Source of the DNA: Paenibacillus sp. FSL R7-0273
GTDB taxonomy: Bacteria; Bacillota; Bacilli; Paenibacillales; Paenibacillaceae
Direction: 5' to 3'
Length of the DNA stretch: 64,000 nucleotides
Assembly (NCBI RefSeq): GCF_000758625.1
Contig: NZ_CP009283.1
Span: 3,545,501 to 3,609,500, forward strand
The translations under genes were made by a program, and so were the position numbers. A model generated the notes under the pieces. The model made no database searches. It saw only the letters and a program-made list of their open reading frames with translations, and had not been told where the DNA came from. Of the stretch, positions 1 through 7,358 are shown piece by piece (the stretch's first letter is position 1; every line of letters begins with the position of its first letter).

Positions 1-18
1 ACTGAAGGGGAGCTTAAG

Positions 19-186
19 ATGATTGATGTGTTGCAAACAGCCGGGGGAGCCGCGATGGTTCTGGTTCTGCTGACTTCCGCAAAGAAATACTATGATTTCC
101 GTGAACTGCAAAGGCCGGTTATAGCAGAGGATGATGAGGCAGTCCGTAAAGCTGAGGAAGTGGTAAGGGCTTTTAAGCGGAATTAG
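19..186 (+). CDS. Small hypothetical protein (55 aa)
   Basis: A GGGGAG ribosome site at 7-12 sits six bases before the ATG at 19, so this appears to be a complete small gene near the window edge. The product has a short hydrophobic stretch at about residues 8-22 (TAGGAAMVLVLLTSA) and a charged, probably helical C-terminus rich in E, A and K. A small membrane-associated or phage-like protein is possible, but I recognise no family. The region is AT-richer than most of the window. The frame is open from base 1, so an upstream start outside the window cannot be excluded. Confidence 0.45.
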   Translation: MIDVLQTAGGAAMVLVLLTSAKKYYDFRELQRPVIAEDDEAVRKAEEVVRAFKRN

Positions 187-190
187 ATTT

Positions 191-331
191 TTGTTCTATG
201 GAATTAAGACATATATCAAACCTTCTCTCTTTCCTATTGTATGGTATTATAAGGGAAAACAAACTGAACTGGTTGATCTCATCAAGCAACTTAAAGAGAT
301 TAATGCAAAGATTGGAGCCCTGTTAAATTAA
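191..331 (+). CDS. Possible small ORF with TTG start (46 aa)
   Basis: This frame is open between the stop of the preceding small gene and the ATG of the lipoprotein gene at 333. Its product ends in a plausible amphipathic helix (TELVDLIKQLKEINAKIGALLN) after an aromatic, hydrophobic start. No good ribosome site is seen; the TTG at 191 is the only conventional start before the conserved-looking part, so translation would depend on coupling to the upstream gene, whose stop is only five bases away. Not recognised. It could equally be a degraded remnant. Confidence 0.25.
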   Translation: MFYGIKTYIKPSLFPIVWYYKGKQTELVDLIKQLKEINAKIGALLN

Positions 332-332
332 A

Positions 333-926
333 ATGCTCAAAAAAATGCTATGTATAATGGTTATTATTGCTGGATTAACCGCTTGTACGCCTACCAATGA
401 GAACAATACAGAGCCACAACCCACTAAATCACCGGAAGAAGTTGAAAAGGCACTGTCTGGTTTAATCGAAGAACGGGACGAAGTAGAAGGTATTTCGTTC
501 TATTATGCACAGACAACGATTGAAAACAAGAACAAGAATAATAATGATGTCTTCGTATATTTCTCTAATCGGAATGGCGACGTAAGAAATCTGCGGTTTG
601 TAATTAATTATACGGGTACTGTACCGTTAAACCCCAAATGGCTTAAGATAAGGGCTGATGATGAGTTATTCGAGAGCCGTGTTGATCTTGTAATTCAAAG
701 CAGCAGCAATCTTTATTATGCACAAGAATTCTATGATACATCTGTTTTTTTTGATGATTATAAAATGATAATGGCAATGGCAAAAGCTGAAAAAGCAATT
801 GTAAGATTAAGTGGCTTAAGCTACAGCGGAGACATCGAATTAAGTAAACGACAGAAACAGGCCATGTTGAATGTAATTAACGCTTATTTAAATGCCGGTG
901 GAGACACCAGTAATTTTATTAATTAA
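333..926 (+). CDS. Putative lipoprotein, unknown function (197 aa)
   Basis: The N-terminus MLKKMLCIMVIIAGLTACT is a typical lipoprotein signal peptide: lysines, a hydrophobic core and an LTAC lipobox with the lipidated cysteine at residue 18. The mature protein should be anchored on the outer face of the membrane. The rest is soluble, with an N/T/E/P-rich linker after the cysteine and no motif I recognise. The gene is markedly AT-rich compared with genes downstream, which hints at separate ancestry. It starts one base after the preceding small ORF stops, so the three small genes may be one transcript. Confidence 0.6.
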   Translation: MLKKMLCIMVIIAGLTACTPTNENNTEPQPTKSPEEVEKALSGLIEERDEVEGISFYYAQTTIENKNKNNNDVFVYFSNRNGDVRNLRFVINYTGTVPLNPKWLKIRADDELFESRVDLVIQSSSNLYYAQEFYDTSVFFDDYKMIMAMAKAEKAIVRLSGLSYSGDIELSKRQKQAMLNVINAYLNAGGDTSNFIN

Positions 927-956
927 GATTCACACCTGTTTTTAAACCCAAATAAT

Positions 957-1210
957 GTGTATAATAATGAAGACTCTACTTATGACAGGAGCTGACAGGA
1001 TAATGTAGGATTTTCTTGCGCTTATATAAAACGATAAAACAGTGTTCCGCGGGGCGTCTTTTGCTTTGCGTGTTTTATGCTTTATATGCAGGAAGGTCCT
1101 TTATCCTCTCACTCATAATAATAGCCTGAGCCGCCTTTTTCCTTGAGGACGGGTTAGCTGTATTTATTTGAGCTGTGAGAAGCTGGCCTTCTTGCAGCTC
1201 ATTTTATTTG
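957..1210 (+). promoter_or_regulatory. Promoter, structured leader and terminator-type attenuator of the ABC-F gene
   Basis: The 300-base gap before the ABC-F gene is filled by a leader. An extended -10 element (TGn then TATAAT) lies at 957-965 with only a weak -35. A long imperfect stem forms from 1025-1041 (TATAAA and ATAAAACA) with 1071-1086 (TGTTTTAT and TTTATA). A 13-bp hairpin at 1170-1200 (arms beginning GAGCTG and ending CAGCTC, two wobbles, 5-base loop CTGGC) is followed by ATTTTATTTG at 1201-1210 and looks like an intrinsic terminator placed just before the ribosome site. A short ORF at 982-1008 (MTGADRIM) or 1077-1118 could be a leader peptide, but neither has a good ribosome site. 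Related ABC-F resistance genes are known to be controlled by antibiotic-responsive attenuation, so the same is inferred here. Confidence 0.6.
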
Positions 1211-1226
1211 TACAGGAGGTTATTAT

Positions 1227-2708
1227 ATGTCTTTGATTAATGTGACTAATCTGACTTTTGCCTATGACGGCAGCTACGATAATATTTTTGAGCAGGTGAG
1301 CTTTCAGCTGGATACGGACTGGAAGCTTGGCTTCACCGGCCGAAACGGAAGAGGGAAGACGACCTTTTTGAATCTGCTGCTCGGCAAATACGAATACAGC
1401 GGAACCATTTCCGCTAAGGTTGGCTTTGACTACTTCCCGTTTCCTGTAGAGCACCCGGAGTATTTGACGATGGATATATTCGATGAGATCTGTCCGGATG
1501 CGGAGCAGTGGCAGTTTGCCCGGGAGCTTTCTTTACTGCAGCTGGAAGCAGACGATGTGCTGTACCGCCCATTTGAAACACTCTCTAACGGGGAGCAGAC
1601 CAAAGTGCTGCTGGCCGCGCTTTTTCTGAAGGAAGACCGGTTTCTGCTGATTGATGAGCCTACCAACCATCTCGATATGGAGGCAAGACAGCTGGTAAGC
1701 CATTATCTCAAAAGTAAAAAAGGCTTTATCCTCGTATCCCATGACCGCGCTTTTCTGGATAACTGTGTGGATCATATTCTGTCCATCAACAAAACCGGAA
1801 TTGAGATTCAAAAGGGCAGCTTCTCCGACTGGTGGGACAATAAACAGCGTCAGGATGCCTATGAGCTGGCGGAGAACGACAAGCTGAAATCAGATATCAG
1901 GCGATTATCCGATGCGGCGAGACGAACCAGCGGCTGGTCGGATGAGGTGGAAAAAAGCAAAAACGGCACCCGTAACTCCGGCTCCAAGCTGGATAAGGGC
2001 TACGTCGGGCATAAGGCAGCCAAAATGATGAAGCGCTCCAAATCGATTGAACAGCGCCAGCAGGGCGCAATAGAAGATAAATCGAAGCTGCTAAAGAACA
2101 TTGAAACCTCGGACAGCCTAAAAATCACACAGCTTCCCTATCACAAAAATCAGCTCGCTGAGCTCGATCAGGTCTCGGTCTCATACGGGGAGCGGACGGT
2201 GTGCAGCGGCATCAGCTTTTCGATTGAACAGGGGGAGCGGATCGCTGTCTCCGGCAAAAACGGCTCTGGCAAATCCACTGTGCTCAAGCTGCTTACCGGT
2301 GAAATTAGTGACTACACGGGTACACTCCGCATCGGCAGCCAGCTGAAAATCTCTTATGTCTCCCAGGACACCTCGTATCTGCAAGGCAGCTTAACTGAAT
2401 ACGCCCGAAAGCATGAGGTCGATGAAAGCTTGTTTAAGGCGATTCTGCGCAAGCTTGATTTTTCCAGGGTCCAGTTTGAGAAGGATATGGCGTCCTTCAG
2501 CGGAGGCCAGAAGAAAAAAGTGCTGATAGCCCGGAGCCTCAGTGAGCAGGCGCACCTTTATGTTTGGGATGAGCCGCTAAATTTCATAGATATTTATTCC
2601 CGGATGCAGATCGAAGAGCTGCTGCTTGAGTCAGCGCCGACGCTGCTGTTTGTGGAGCATGACCGGGAGTTCTGCAGGAATATTGCGACTAAAGTTATAG
2701 AGCTCTGA
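1227..2708 (+). CDS. ABC-F ribosomal protection protein, Lsa/Vga type
   Basis: This is a cytosolic ABC-F ATPase of 493 aa with two nucleotide-binding domains and no membrane segments. Walker A motifs are at about residues 39-46 (GRNGRGKT) and 343-350 (GKNGSGKS). Signature motifs LSNGEQ and FSGGQ, and Walker B motifs LLIDEPTNHLD and VWDEPLNFID, are all present. The linker between the domains (about 200-300) is rich in K, R and S, like the domain that reaches the ribosomal P site in antibiotic-resistance members. Length and the NFIDIYSRMQIEEL segment match Lsa-type proteins that give lincosamide, streptogramin A and pleuromutilin resistance; the spectrum is inferred. The start follows an AGGAGGT site at 1214-1220. 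It is monocistronic with an attenuator upstream. Confidence 0.85.
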   Translation: MSLINVTNLTFAYDGSYDNIFEQVSFQLDTDWKLGFTGRNGRGKTTFLNLLLGKYEYSGTISAKVGFDYFPFPVEHPEYLTMDIFDEICPDAEQWQFARELSLLQLEADDVLYRPFETLSNGEQTKVLLAALFLKEDRFLLIDEPTNHLDMEARQLVSHYLKSKKGFILVSHDRAFLDNCVDHILSINKTGIEIQKGSFSDWWDNKQRQDAYELAENDKLKSDIRRLSDAARRTSGWSDEVEKSKNGTRNSGSKLDKGYVGHKAAKMMKRSKSIEQRQQGAIEDKSKLLKNIETSDSLKITQLPYHKNQLAELDQVSVSYGERTVCSGISFSIEQGERIAVSGKNGSGKSTVLKLLTGEISDYTGTLRIGSQLKISYVSQDTSYLQGSLTEYARKHEVDESLFKAILRKLDFSRVQFEKDMASFSGGQKKKVLIARSLSEQAHLYVWDEPLNFIDIYSRMQIEELLLESAPTLLFVEHDREFCRNIATKVIEL

Positions 2709-2746
2709 TTCGTTTTGCATAAAACCCGTCTCCTGTAAAATAGCAC

Positions 2747-2777
2747 TTGACCTGTAACCCGTTACACCATTTAAAGT
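2747..2777 (+). promoter_or_regulatory. Candidate MerR-type promoter/operator
   Basis: A -35 element TTGACC (2747-2752) is followed directly by the dyad TGTAAC-CC-GTTACA (2753-2766) and a possible -10 TAAAGT at 2772-2777, a 19-bp spacer. An over-long spacer occupied by a dyad is the hallmark of promoters activated by MerR-family regulators. The only gene downstream is a broken HAD phosphatase, and no MerR regulator lies in the window. Inference from promoter geometry only. Confidence 0.4.
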
Positions 2778-2804
2778 GCAGTTAGACGAGTACAAGGAGA
2801 TGGA

Positions 2805-3366
2805 ATGCAGATGCTGCCAAATAAGCGGAAAATTGTTTTTATAGATGTTGATGGGACATTAGTTGATGATAATGGTATATGGAAGCCGGAATCTGAAAGC
2901 TCATCTGGAACGGCGGATTTATGGCGATATTGAAAATGACCCTGCAGCCAGAGCGAAAATGGAGCTGACACCGCATCCGTTCATAACCGGCCTTACTTAC
3001 GGCGAGTCTGATTTAGTTAAGGATGACGTAAATAAGGTGTGTTTTCTCGAGAGTGACATGCCCTTCGAACAGATCAGCCAGCGGTTTATGGGAAAATTTG
3101 AGGTTATCCGGTGTACCGTTCCCCTCTTTGGTGAAGGCAGCGGTGAGCTGATGATACCTGGTATTCATAAAGCGGTTGCCATAGCTGATCTGCTGGAGCA
3201 TCTCCAGCTTAAACAAGAGGACAGTCTGGCTATCGGGGATGGAATGAATGACGCAATGGGCAATGCCAGGCCGGGGCTAAAGCAGATTGCCGACGATATT
3301 ACGGGGACGGTTGAAGAGGATGGACTGTATCACAGCTTTATAAAATACGGATTAATTAGCGCTTGA
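2805..3366 (+). pseudogene. Decayed Cof-type HAD phosphatase (YkrA-like), frameshift plus internal deletions
   Basis: An AAGGAG site at 2794-2799 precedes ATG 2805, which opens a frame encoding KIVFIDVDGTLVDDNGI, the DxDGT nucleophile motif of HAD phosphatases. That frame stops at 2931-2933. Family-like sequence resumes in another frame from about 2880 (GSRNLKAHLERRIYGDIEND) and continues to 3366, with the late GDGMND motif. Compared with intact Cof-type proteins of about 260 residues, roughly 70 residues between the first motif and GSRNLK are gone, and about a dozen are missing after GDGMND, where it runs straight into AMGNARPGLK. Both lesions remove conserved structure, so it should be non-functional. 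ATGs near 2863 could start a truncated C-terminal product lacking the nucleophile. Confidence 0.8.
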
Positions 3367-3415
3367 TTTCTGGAGTGAATAAGAATATTGTCCATCACAA
3401 TCCGGTTATCCTTAA

Positions 3416-3444
3416 TTGTCAGCTCTACAGATATCCTGTAGACT
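3416..3444 (+). promoter_or_regulatory. Candidate promoter with dyad operator for the cellulase-like gene
   Basis: TTGTCA (3416-3421), a 17-base spacer and TAGACT (3439-3444) form a good sigma-A promoter. An inverted repeat CTACAG-ATATC-CTGTAG (3425-3441) lies in the spacer and overlaps the -10, a placement suited to a repressor. The transcript would start about 60 bases before the gene at 3510. Confidence 0.45.
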
Positions 3445-3509
3445 TCTACTGGATAATCACCGGGAAGGCATCCCTGTGATTCAATTTCGCAGTAGGGAAG
3501 GATTCGTAT

Positions 3510-4796
3510 ATGACCTATAATCCGGATAATCAGCTTCCAGCTAAGCTTACAATCACCATGTGGGATTTCTCCTGGTATACCATGACGCTACCCGGGGAGC
3601 CTTATCATGATCTGGCGGCACGGTTCGCGGAAGCGGTGGAGCGGGGCTACAACACCATTCGCATCTGTGCTATGCCGTTCCTGCTGTTTACCGCTGACGG
3701 ACCGCGGCCCGGCCCGCTGAAGTTCGGCAGTCTGGGCAAGGTTGGCCAGCGCACCAGATGGTATAACTGCCTCGGCGGAGCCGAGCTTGACGGACACGCC
3801 CATCTGCTTGAGCTGTTTAAGCAGGCGGAAGCGCATGACTGCTACATTATGCTGTCCTCGTGGGAATATCAGCAGAGCCCGAGCTTTCTGGCCCATCCGC
3901 AGCTGCGCGATGAGCTGGCGGCAATTGCACCTGAGGACCGGTTCATGGCGATTGCCAAATCAATGAGCCAGCTGATCCATTATGTAAAAGAAGCCGGTTA
4001 CGGCAAACAGATTGTATACGCGGAGCTGCATAACGAGGTGGAGTTCGGACAGCTGACTGCTGTTGGAGCTGCCCAGGGCATCGCATTCGAGAATGTACCG
4101 GCTAACCTGAGAATTATGCAGCCATACATTGAGGAAGCGGTAGAGTACCTGCGTGACAGTCACCCTGATACACTGATGACTGCAAGCTACACTGTAAATG
4201 AAGAATATCCTAAGGCTTATGTCGCCCGCAATATGCAGGTCGGCCACTATCATCTGTATATCAAAGGTGTGCTGAATGAGCTCATGCTGACCGCCGGACT
4301 GGATGATCACAGCATTCCTTTCCCGGGGGCGTTTGTCCAGTCGCTGTTACGCGAGGATGCTCCGCCGTTTGAAGAATGGACCTTGCCTGAAGGACAGGAA
4401 TGGCGGATGGAGGGCAATCCGGTTGGAATGCGGCTGATCTATCTGCATGACTGGGCCGATCCGGACAAATGGGATCTGTTCCTGTATGACAGATACGGAG
4501 CGCACAAGATTGCTATGCTGCAGAAGGCAGACAAGGCCTTTGATGAGATTCACGAGTGGGCGGGACAAGCAGGCCTGCCGCTGGTGATTGGAGAAGGGTA
4601 TGTCGGATACACGCCGCTTATGGCCGGCTTCGAGGAAGGGCCTGTGGGCAAATTCATCGCCGAATATGCAATCCGCAAAGGGATGGCGCTCGGCTTCTGG
4701 GGAATGACCCTCTGCTCCAACTGTGCGCCGCATCATCCGTTCTGGGACGATATCGCCTGGCAGCAGAAATGGAACCGCTATATTATGGAAAGCTAA
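3510..4796 (+). CDS. Cellulase-like glycoside hydrolase (TIM barrel, cytosolic)
   Basis: This 428-aa protein has no signal peptide. It begins with a strand such as KLTITMWDFSWYTM and has the alternating pattern of a (beta/alpha)8 glycosidase. YAELHNEVEFG (about residues 171-181) resembles the N-E acid/base motif of clan GH-A, and LVIGEGYVG (about 360-368) resembles the nucleophile strand, so a retaining mechanism with these two glutamates is likely. Aromatic-rich loops (FWGMTLCSNCAPHHPFW) suggest a sugar-binding cleft. The substrate is unknown; cytosolic action on an imported oligosaccharide is inferred. GGAAGG upstream is the ribosome site. It stands alone, with its own promoter and terminator. 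Confidence 0.65.
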   Translation: MTYNPDNQLPAKLTITMWDFSWYTMTLPGEPYHDLAARFAEAVERGYNTIRICAMPFLLFTADGPRPGPLKFGSLGKVGQRTRWYNCLGGAELDGHAHLLELFKQAEAHDCYIMLSSWEYQQSPSFLAHPQLRDELAAIAPEDRFMAIAKSMSQLIHYVKEAGYGKQIVYAELHNEVEFGQLTAVGAAQGIAFENVPANLRIMQPYIEEAVEYLRDSHPDTLMTASYTVNEEYPKAYVARNMQVGHYHLYIKGVLNELMLTAGLDDHSIPFPGAFVQSLLREDAPPFEEWTLPEGQEWRMEGNPVGMRLIYLHDWADPDKWDLFLYDRYGAHKIAMLQKADKAFDEIHEWAGQAGLPLVIGEGYVGYTPLMAGFEEGPVGKFIAEYAIRKGMALGFWGMTLCSNCAPHHPFWDDIAWQQKWNRYIMES

Positions 4797-4815
4797 GTTA
4801 GACGTTAAAAATATA

Positions 4816-4866
4816 GGGCGGCTGCGCATGTTCATGAATGGATGAACACGTGCAGCCGCCCTTTTT
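4816..4866 (+). terminator. Intrinsic terminator after the cellulase-like gene
   Basis: GGGCGGCTGC at 4816-4825 pairs with GCAGCCGCCC, with a nested TGTTCAT/ATGAACA pairing, followed by TTTTT at 4862-4866. The minus-strand Rieske gene ends close by at 4892. Confidence 0.85.
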
Positions 4867-4891
4867 AAATCGCGTCAAGCTTATTTGTGTG

Positions 4892-5938
4892 TTAGGAAGT
4901 ATAGTTCCGGCCCAGGCCGAGCTCAGTCAACAGCTGTCTGTACGCAATTGAGGTCCGGTCAGCCGGAATATGGGCTTCTGCGGTCAGATCCAGCGGCAGA
5001 TCCTCCGGTGTCTGTGCTTCAACCATCTCACGGTCCTCCGAGAAAATCTGCAGATTGAATTTTATCGTATCCTCAACGGGCACAGTCTTGTCAAAGTTCC
5101 GTGAGATCGGGCAGAACAGCCGTGTATAACGGGCAGATACCGGTGAGGCACAGTTCAGGATCATCAGCTTCCCGTCCTCAGGGAAATGTACCGTGAGCGA
5201 GGCGGCGAAGGGAGGAAATACGCGGAAGGCCCGCAGCCACATGAAGCCTTCCGGCGCCGGATTCTCCTGGCCCTTGCCGTAGTTGCTGACAGTGCTCCAA
5301 TAATCGGCAAACAGCTCATCGCCCTCCCGTCTGACCTTGTATTGCGGAACCTCGGTGTTGTCGGGATCGGCGAACGAGTCGGAATGGACGTAGGCGAAAT
5401 GGGAAACATCCAGGAAGCCTTCCATCTGGCGGCCGGAAGAACCCGCAATGTCAAAGCTCGGCGGCAAAATATTAATAAAATCAGGGTCATCCCAGCCGGG
5501 GAATTCAGGAAGCTGCTCATCTGTGCCGGCCAGCGAGGTCCAGATTAACCCGTAGCGCTCGACAGCAGGATACATGATCAGCTTGAGCTTCGGGGATATC
5601 TTGGCATTCGGGTGCGCCGGAACAGAGGTGCAGGCACCTTCGCAGTTATAGCGGAACCCGTGATACGGGCAGACGATTTCCTCATTTTCGACCCAGCCCA
5701 GACTGAGCGGAGCTCCGCGGTGGAAGCACAGGTCACGGGCAATAACAACCTTGCCGTGGCTGCGGTAGCAGACCAGCTTGACGTCAAGCAGCTTCACGGA
5801 TACCGGCTTATCCTTGATTTCATTGGCAATGGCTACCGGGTACCAGTATTGGGAGAGGACCTGCCAGTCACTTGGGGTAAACGTACAGTCACGGGGAAGC
5901 TGCATCTGGAATTCGGCAAGCGCGTTGGTTTTTGTCAT
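4892..5938 (-). CDS. Rieske [2Fe-2S] non-heme iron oxygenase, alpha subunit
   Basis: The protein is 348 aa and cytosolic. The Rieske motif C71-x-H73...C90-x2-H93 (CFHRG and CPYHGF) ligates the [2Fe-2S] cluster. The catalytic domain has the D177-x2-H180-x4-H185 motif (LDVSHFAYVH) for mononuclear iron and the electron-bridging aspartate. Such enzymes hydroxylate or demethylate aromatic or heterocyclic substrates with O2 and electrons from a partner reductase; no reductase gene lies nearby. Length and a C-terminal vanillate-demethylase-like region fit single-component-alpha oxygenases rather than ring dioxygenases with beta subunits. The gene is monocistronic behind a variant purine riboswitch, so a purine or purine-like substrate is inferred; Rieske N-demethylases of methylxanthines are a known precedent. 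The start has a GGAGAG site. Confidence 0.85.
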   Translation of the reverse strand: MTKTNALAEFQMQLPRDCTFTPSDWQVLSQYWYPVAIANEIKDKPVSVKLLDVKLVCYRSHGKVVIARDLCFHRGAPLSLGWVENEEIVCPYHGFRYNCEGACTSVPAHPNAKISPKLKLIMYPAVERYGLIWTSLAGTDEQLPEFPGWDDPDFINILPPSFDIAGSSGRQMEGFLDVSHFAYVHSDSFADPDNTEVPQYKVRREGDELFADYWSTVSNYGKGQENPAPEGFMWLRAFRVFPPFAASLTVHFPEDGKLMILNCASPVSARYTRLFCPISRNFDKTVPVEDTIKFNLQIFSEDREMVEAQTPEDLPLDLTAEAHIPADRTSIAYRQLLTELGLGRNYTS

Positions 5939-5983
5939 GTGAGGCTCTCTCCTTTGAAATGAAGGTATGGATGATGCAATAAA

Positions 5984-6130
5984 CCCCAGGCGGAAGAGGC
6001 GCAGTGCAATAGAGATCCGTATTCAGGGAGTCAGAATACAGCTCTAACAGCTCATGCATCCTCTTGTAGCCTGGGGCAATTTACGGTTGCCTGGTCGAGA
6101 CGCCCACTCCAATTAATGGGCTTATACAAG
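5984..6130 (-). ncRNA. Variant purine-type riboswitch (aptamer plus expression platform) upstream of the Rieske oxygenase
   Basis: Read on the minus strand, 6130-6063 folds as a purine aptamer. P1 is CTTGTA/TACAAG (6130-6125 with 6068-6063). J1/2 is TAA in the conserved GTATAA. P2 is GCCCA/TGGGC with L2 TAATTGG. J2/3 is GTCTCGACC. P3 is GGCAA/TTGCC around the conserved L3 CCGTAAA, and J3/1 is GGCTAC. The L2 GG and L3 CC that form the kissing contact are kept. J2/3 departs from the usual GTTTCTACC, with G where the ligand-contacting U51 is expected, and P3 carries an A/CCA internal loop. Downstream, GCCTGGGG and CCTCTT (minus strand, 5999-5984) can pair with CCCCAGGC and AAGAGG (6076-6060), which include P1 and P3 bases. 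This makes an alternative stem followed by TTTATT. Ligand binding would block that stem, so an ON switch is inferred. Confidence 0.8.
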
Positions 6131-6170
6131 ATGAATAATGTTATTTAATATGACATTTATCATATAAATC

Positions 6171-6200
6171 ATAATAAATCAGCAGAGTTAATTTTGTCAA
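6171..6200 (-). promoter_or_regulatory. Sigma-A promoter of the riboswitch-Rieske unit
   Basis: On the minus strand, TTGACA (6200-6195), an 18-base spacer and TATTAT (6176-6171) form a strong promoter about 40 bases before the aptamer. A TGTTA/TAACA inverted repeat with a 7-base centre abuts the -35 at about 6201-6217 and could bind a regulator. The rest of the AT-rich gap to 6260 shows nothing further. Confidence 0.7.
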
Positions 6201-6259
6201 TGTTAAAAATAATAACATGATATTCACTTTATTTAATAATTGGCACTGATTTATTAACG

Positions 6260-6328
6260 AAAAAAATGCCCGCGGATCTTAACTGTCAGCTTTCCTGCTG
6301 GATAAGCTAATCAGAAAAATCCGGGGCA
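6260..6328 (-). terminator. Intrinsic terminator after the AraC/lipoprotein unit
   Basis: On the minus strand, TGCCCCGGAT (6328-6319) pairs with ATCCGCGGGCA (6277-6267) around an inner CAGC/GCTG hairpin, followed by a run of T (6266-6260). Confidence 0.75.
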
Positions 6329-6347
6329 CTTTGCATTGGGTATGCGT

Positions 6348-7358
6348 TTAGTCAACCCGTGGTGCAGCAAGCAGGCTCTCTACAATATAATCGAGCTGCG
6401 CATTCAGCGAATAGATATCACTGTAATAGGATAAGCCGAAGTCAATGTTGATTAACCGGCCTGCTTTTACCGCAGGAATGCTGTTCCAGACCGGGTCCTG
6501 GGTTAGATCAGCCATACCCTCATAGGAAGAGCGGAACATATAATCCCCGCTATAGTCAGCAAGCACCTCGAAGGATACATCCTCACCTACGGCCTCCGTG
6601 GATGTCTCAACCTTCTCCTGGATGATTGCCGGAGCCTTCATGCCCAGATACTCATAGATAACCTGCGAACCGCGCCCGAACTGCTTGCTTGTTACAACAG
6701 CCATGCTTCGTTTGCTGCCGCCCTCCATGATAGATACGGTACGGTCAAGAATTCCGGCTTCCTGCAGCTTCTGTTTACCTTCTTCAACCTTGGCGTGGAA
6801 CTCATCGAACAGGGTCTTCGCCTGCTCTTCCTTGCCCAATGCTTCTCCGATAAAGGCAACCCGCTCTTCAGCAGACATGGTCTCGTATGGAACCAGTACA
6901 GTAGGGGCGATGTCTTTTAGAACCTCATAGGTTTCGTCTGAAGGCACGATGATCAGGTCCGGATCAAGCGATAAAATAGCCTCCGGGCTGGCCTCAAACC
7001 AGGTTCCGAGCTTCTGTACATCACTCAGCTCCTCTTCAAAGGCGGCACCCTCTGATACATCGGATACGCCGACCGGCTTCACCCCGAGGGCCAGCACATC
7101 GCCCAGAAGATATAGAACCACAACTCGCTGCGGATCAGCAGGAACCTCAATATCTCCTTTGACCGTAGTGATGGTGCGGGTCTGTGCCTCGGCTGAGGGA
7201 GTATCAGTGGCCGCAGGGGCGGCGCTTGCTGAAGGTGACGGGGACGTGGTGTTACTGCCGGAAGCTGTATTGGTGTTTCCTGCCGCGCAGGCACTAAGTA
7301 CAATGCTAAAGCATAGCAGTAAGGTGATGAGTAATGACGGTCTTGCAGATTTAGACAT
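6348..7358 (-). CDS. Siderophore/iron ABC transporter substrate-binding lipoprotein (FecB/BtuF-like), internal start
   Basis: From the ATG at 7358 the product is 336 aa. It has a clear lipoprotein signal peptide (MSKSARPSLLITLLLCFSIV, then LSAC with cysteine at about residue 25), an S/T/P/A-rich linker, and a class III binding-protein fold starting at TVKGDIEVPADPQRVVVL, typical of FeuA/YclQ-type iron-siderophore receptors. A GGAG site (AGAAGGAGCG) precedes this ATG, and a promoter with a Fur box lies just upstream, so independent expression under iron limitation is expected. The frame is also open upstream into the AraC gene. No permease or ATPase genes are adjacent, so it must share a transporter encoded elsewhere. 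Confidence 0.8.
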   Translation of the reverse strand: MSKSARPSLLITLLLCFSIVLSACAAGNTNTASGSNTTSPSPSASAAPAATDTPSAEAQTRTITTVKGDIEVPADPQRVVVLYLLGDVLALGVKPVGVSDVSEGAAFEEELSDVQKLGTWFEASPEAILSLDPDLIIVPSDETYEVLKDIAPTVLVPYETMSAEERVAFIGEALGKEEQAKTLFDEFHAKVEEGKQKLQEAGILDRTVSIMEGGSKRSMAVVTSKQFGRGSQVIYEYLGMKAPAIIQEKVETSTEAVGEDVSFEVLADYSGDYMFRSSYEGMADLTQDPVWNSIPAVKAGRLINIDFGLSYYSDIYSLNAQLDYIVESLLAAPRVD

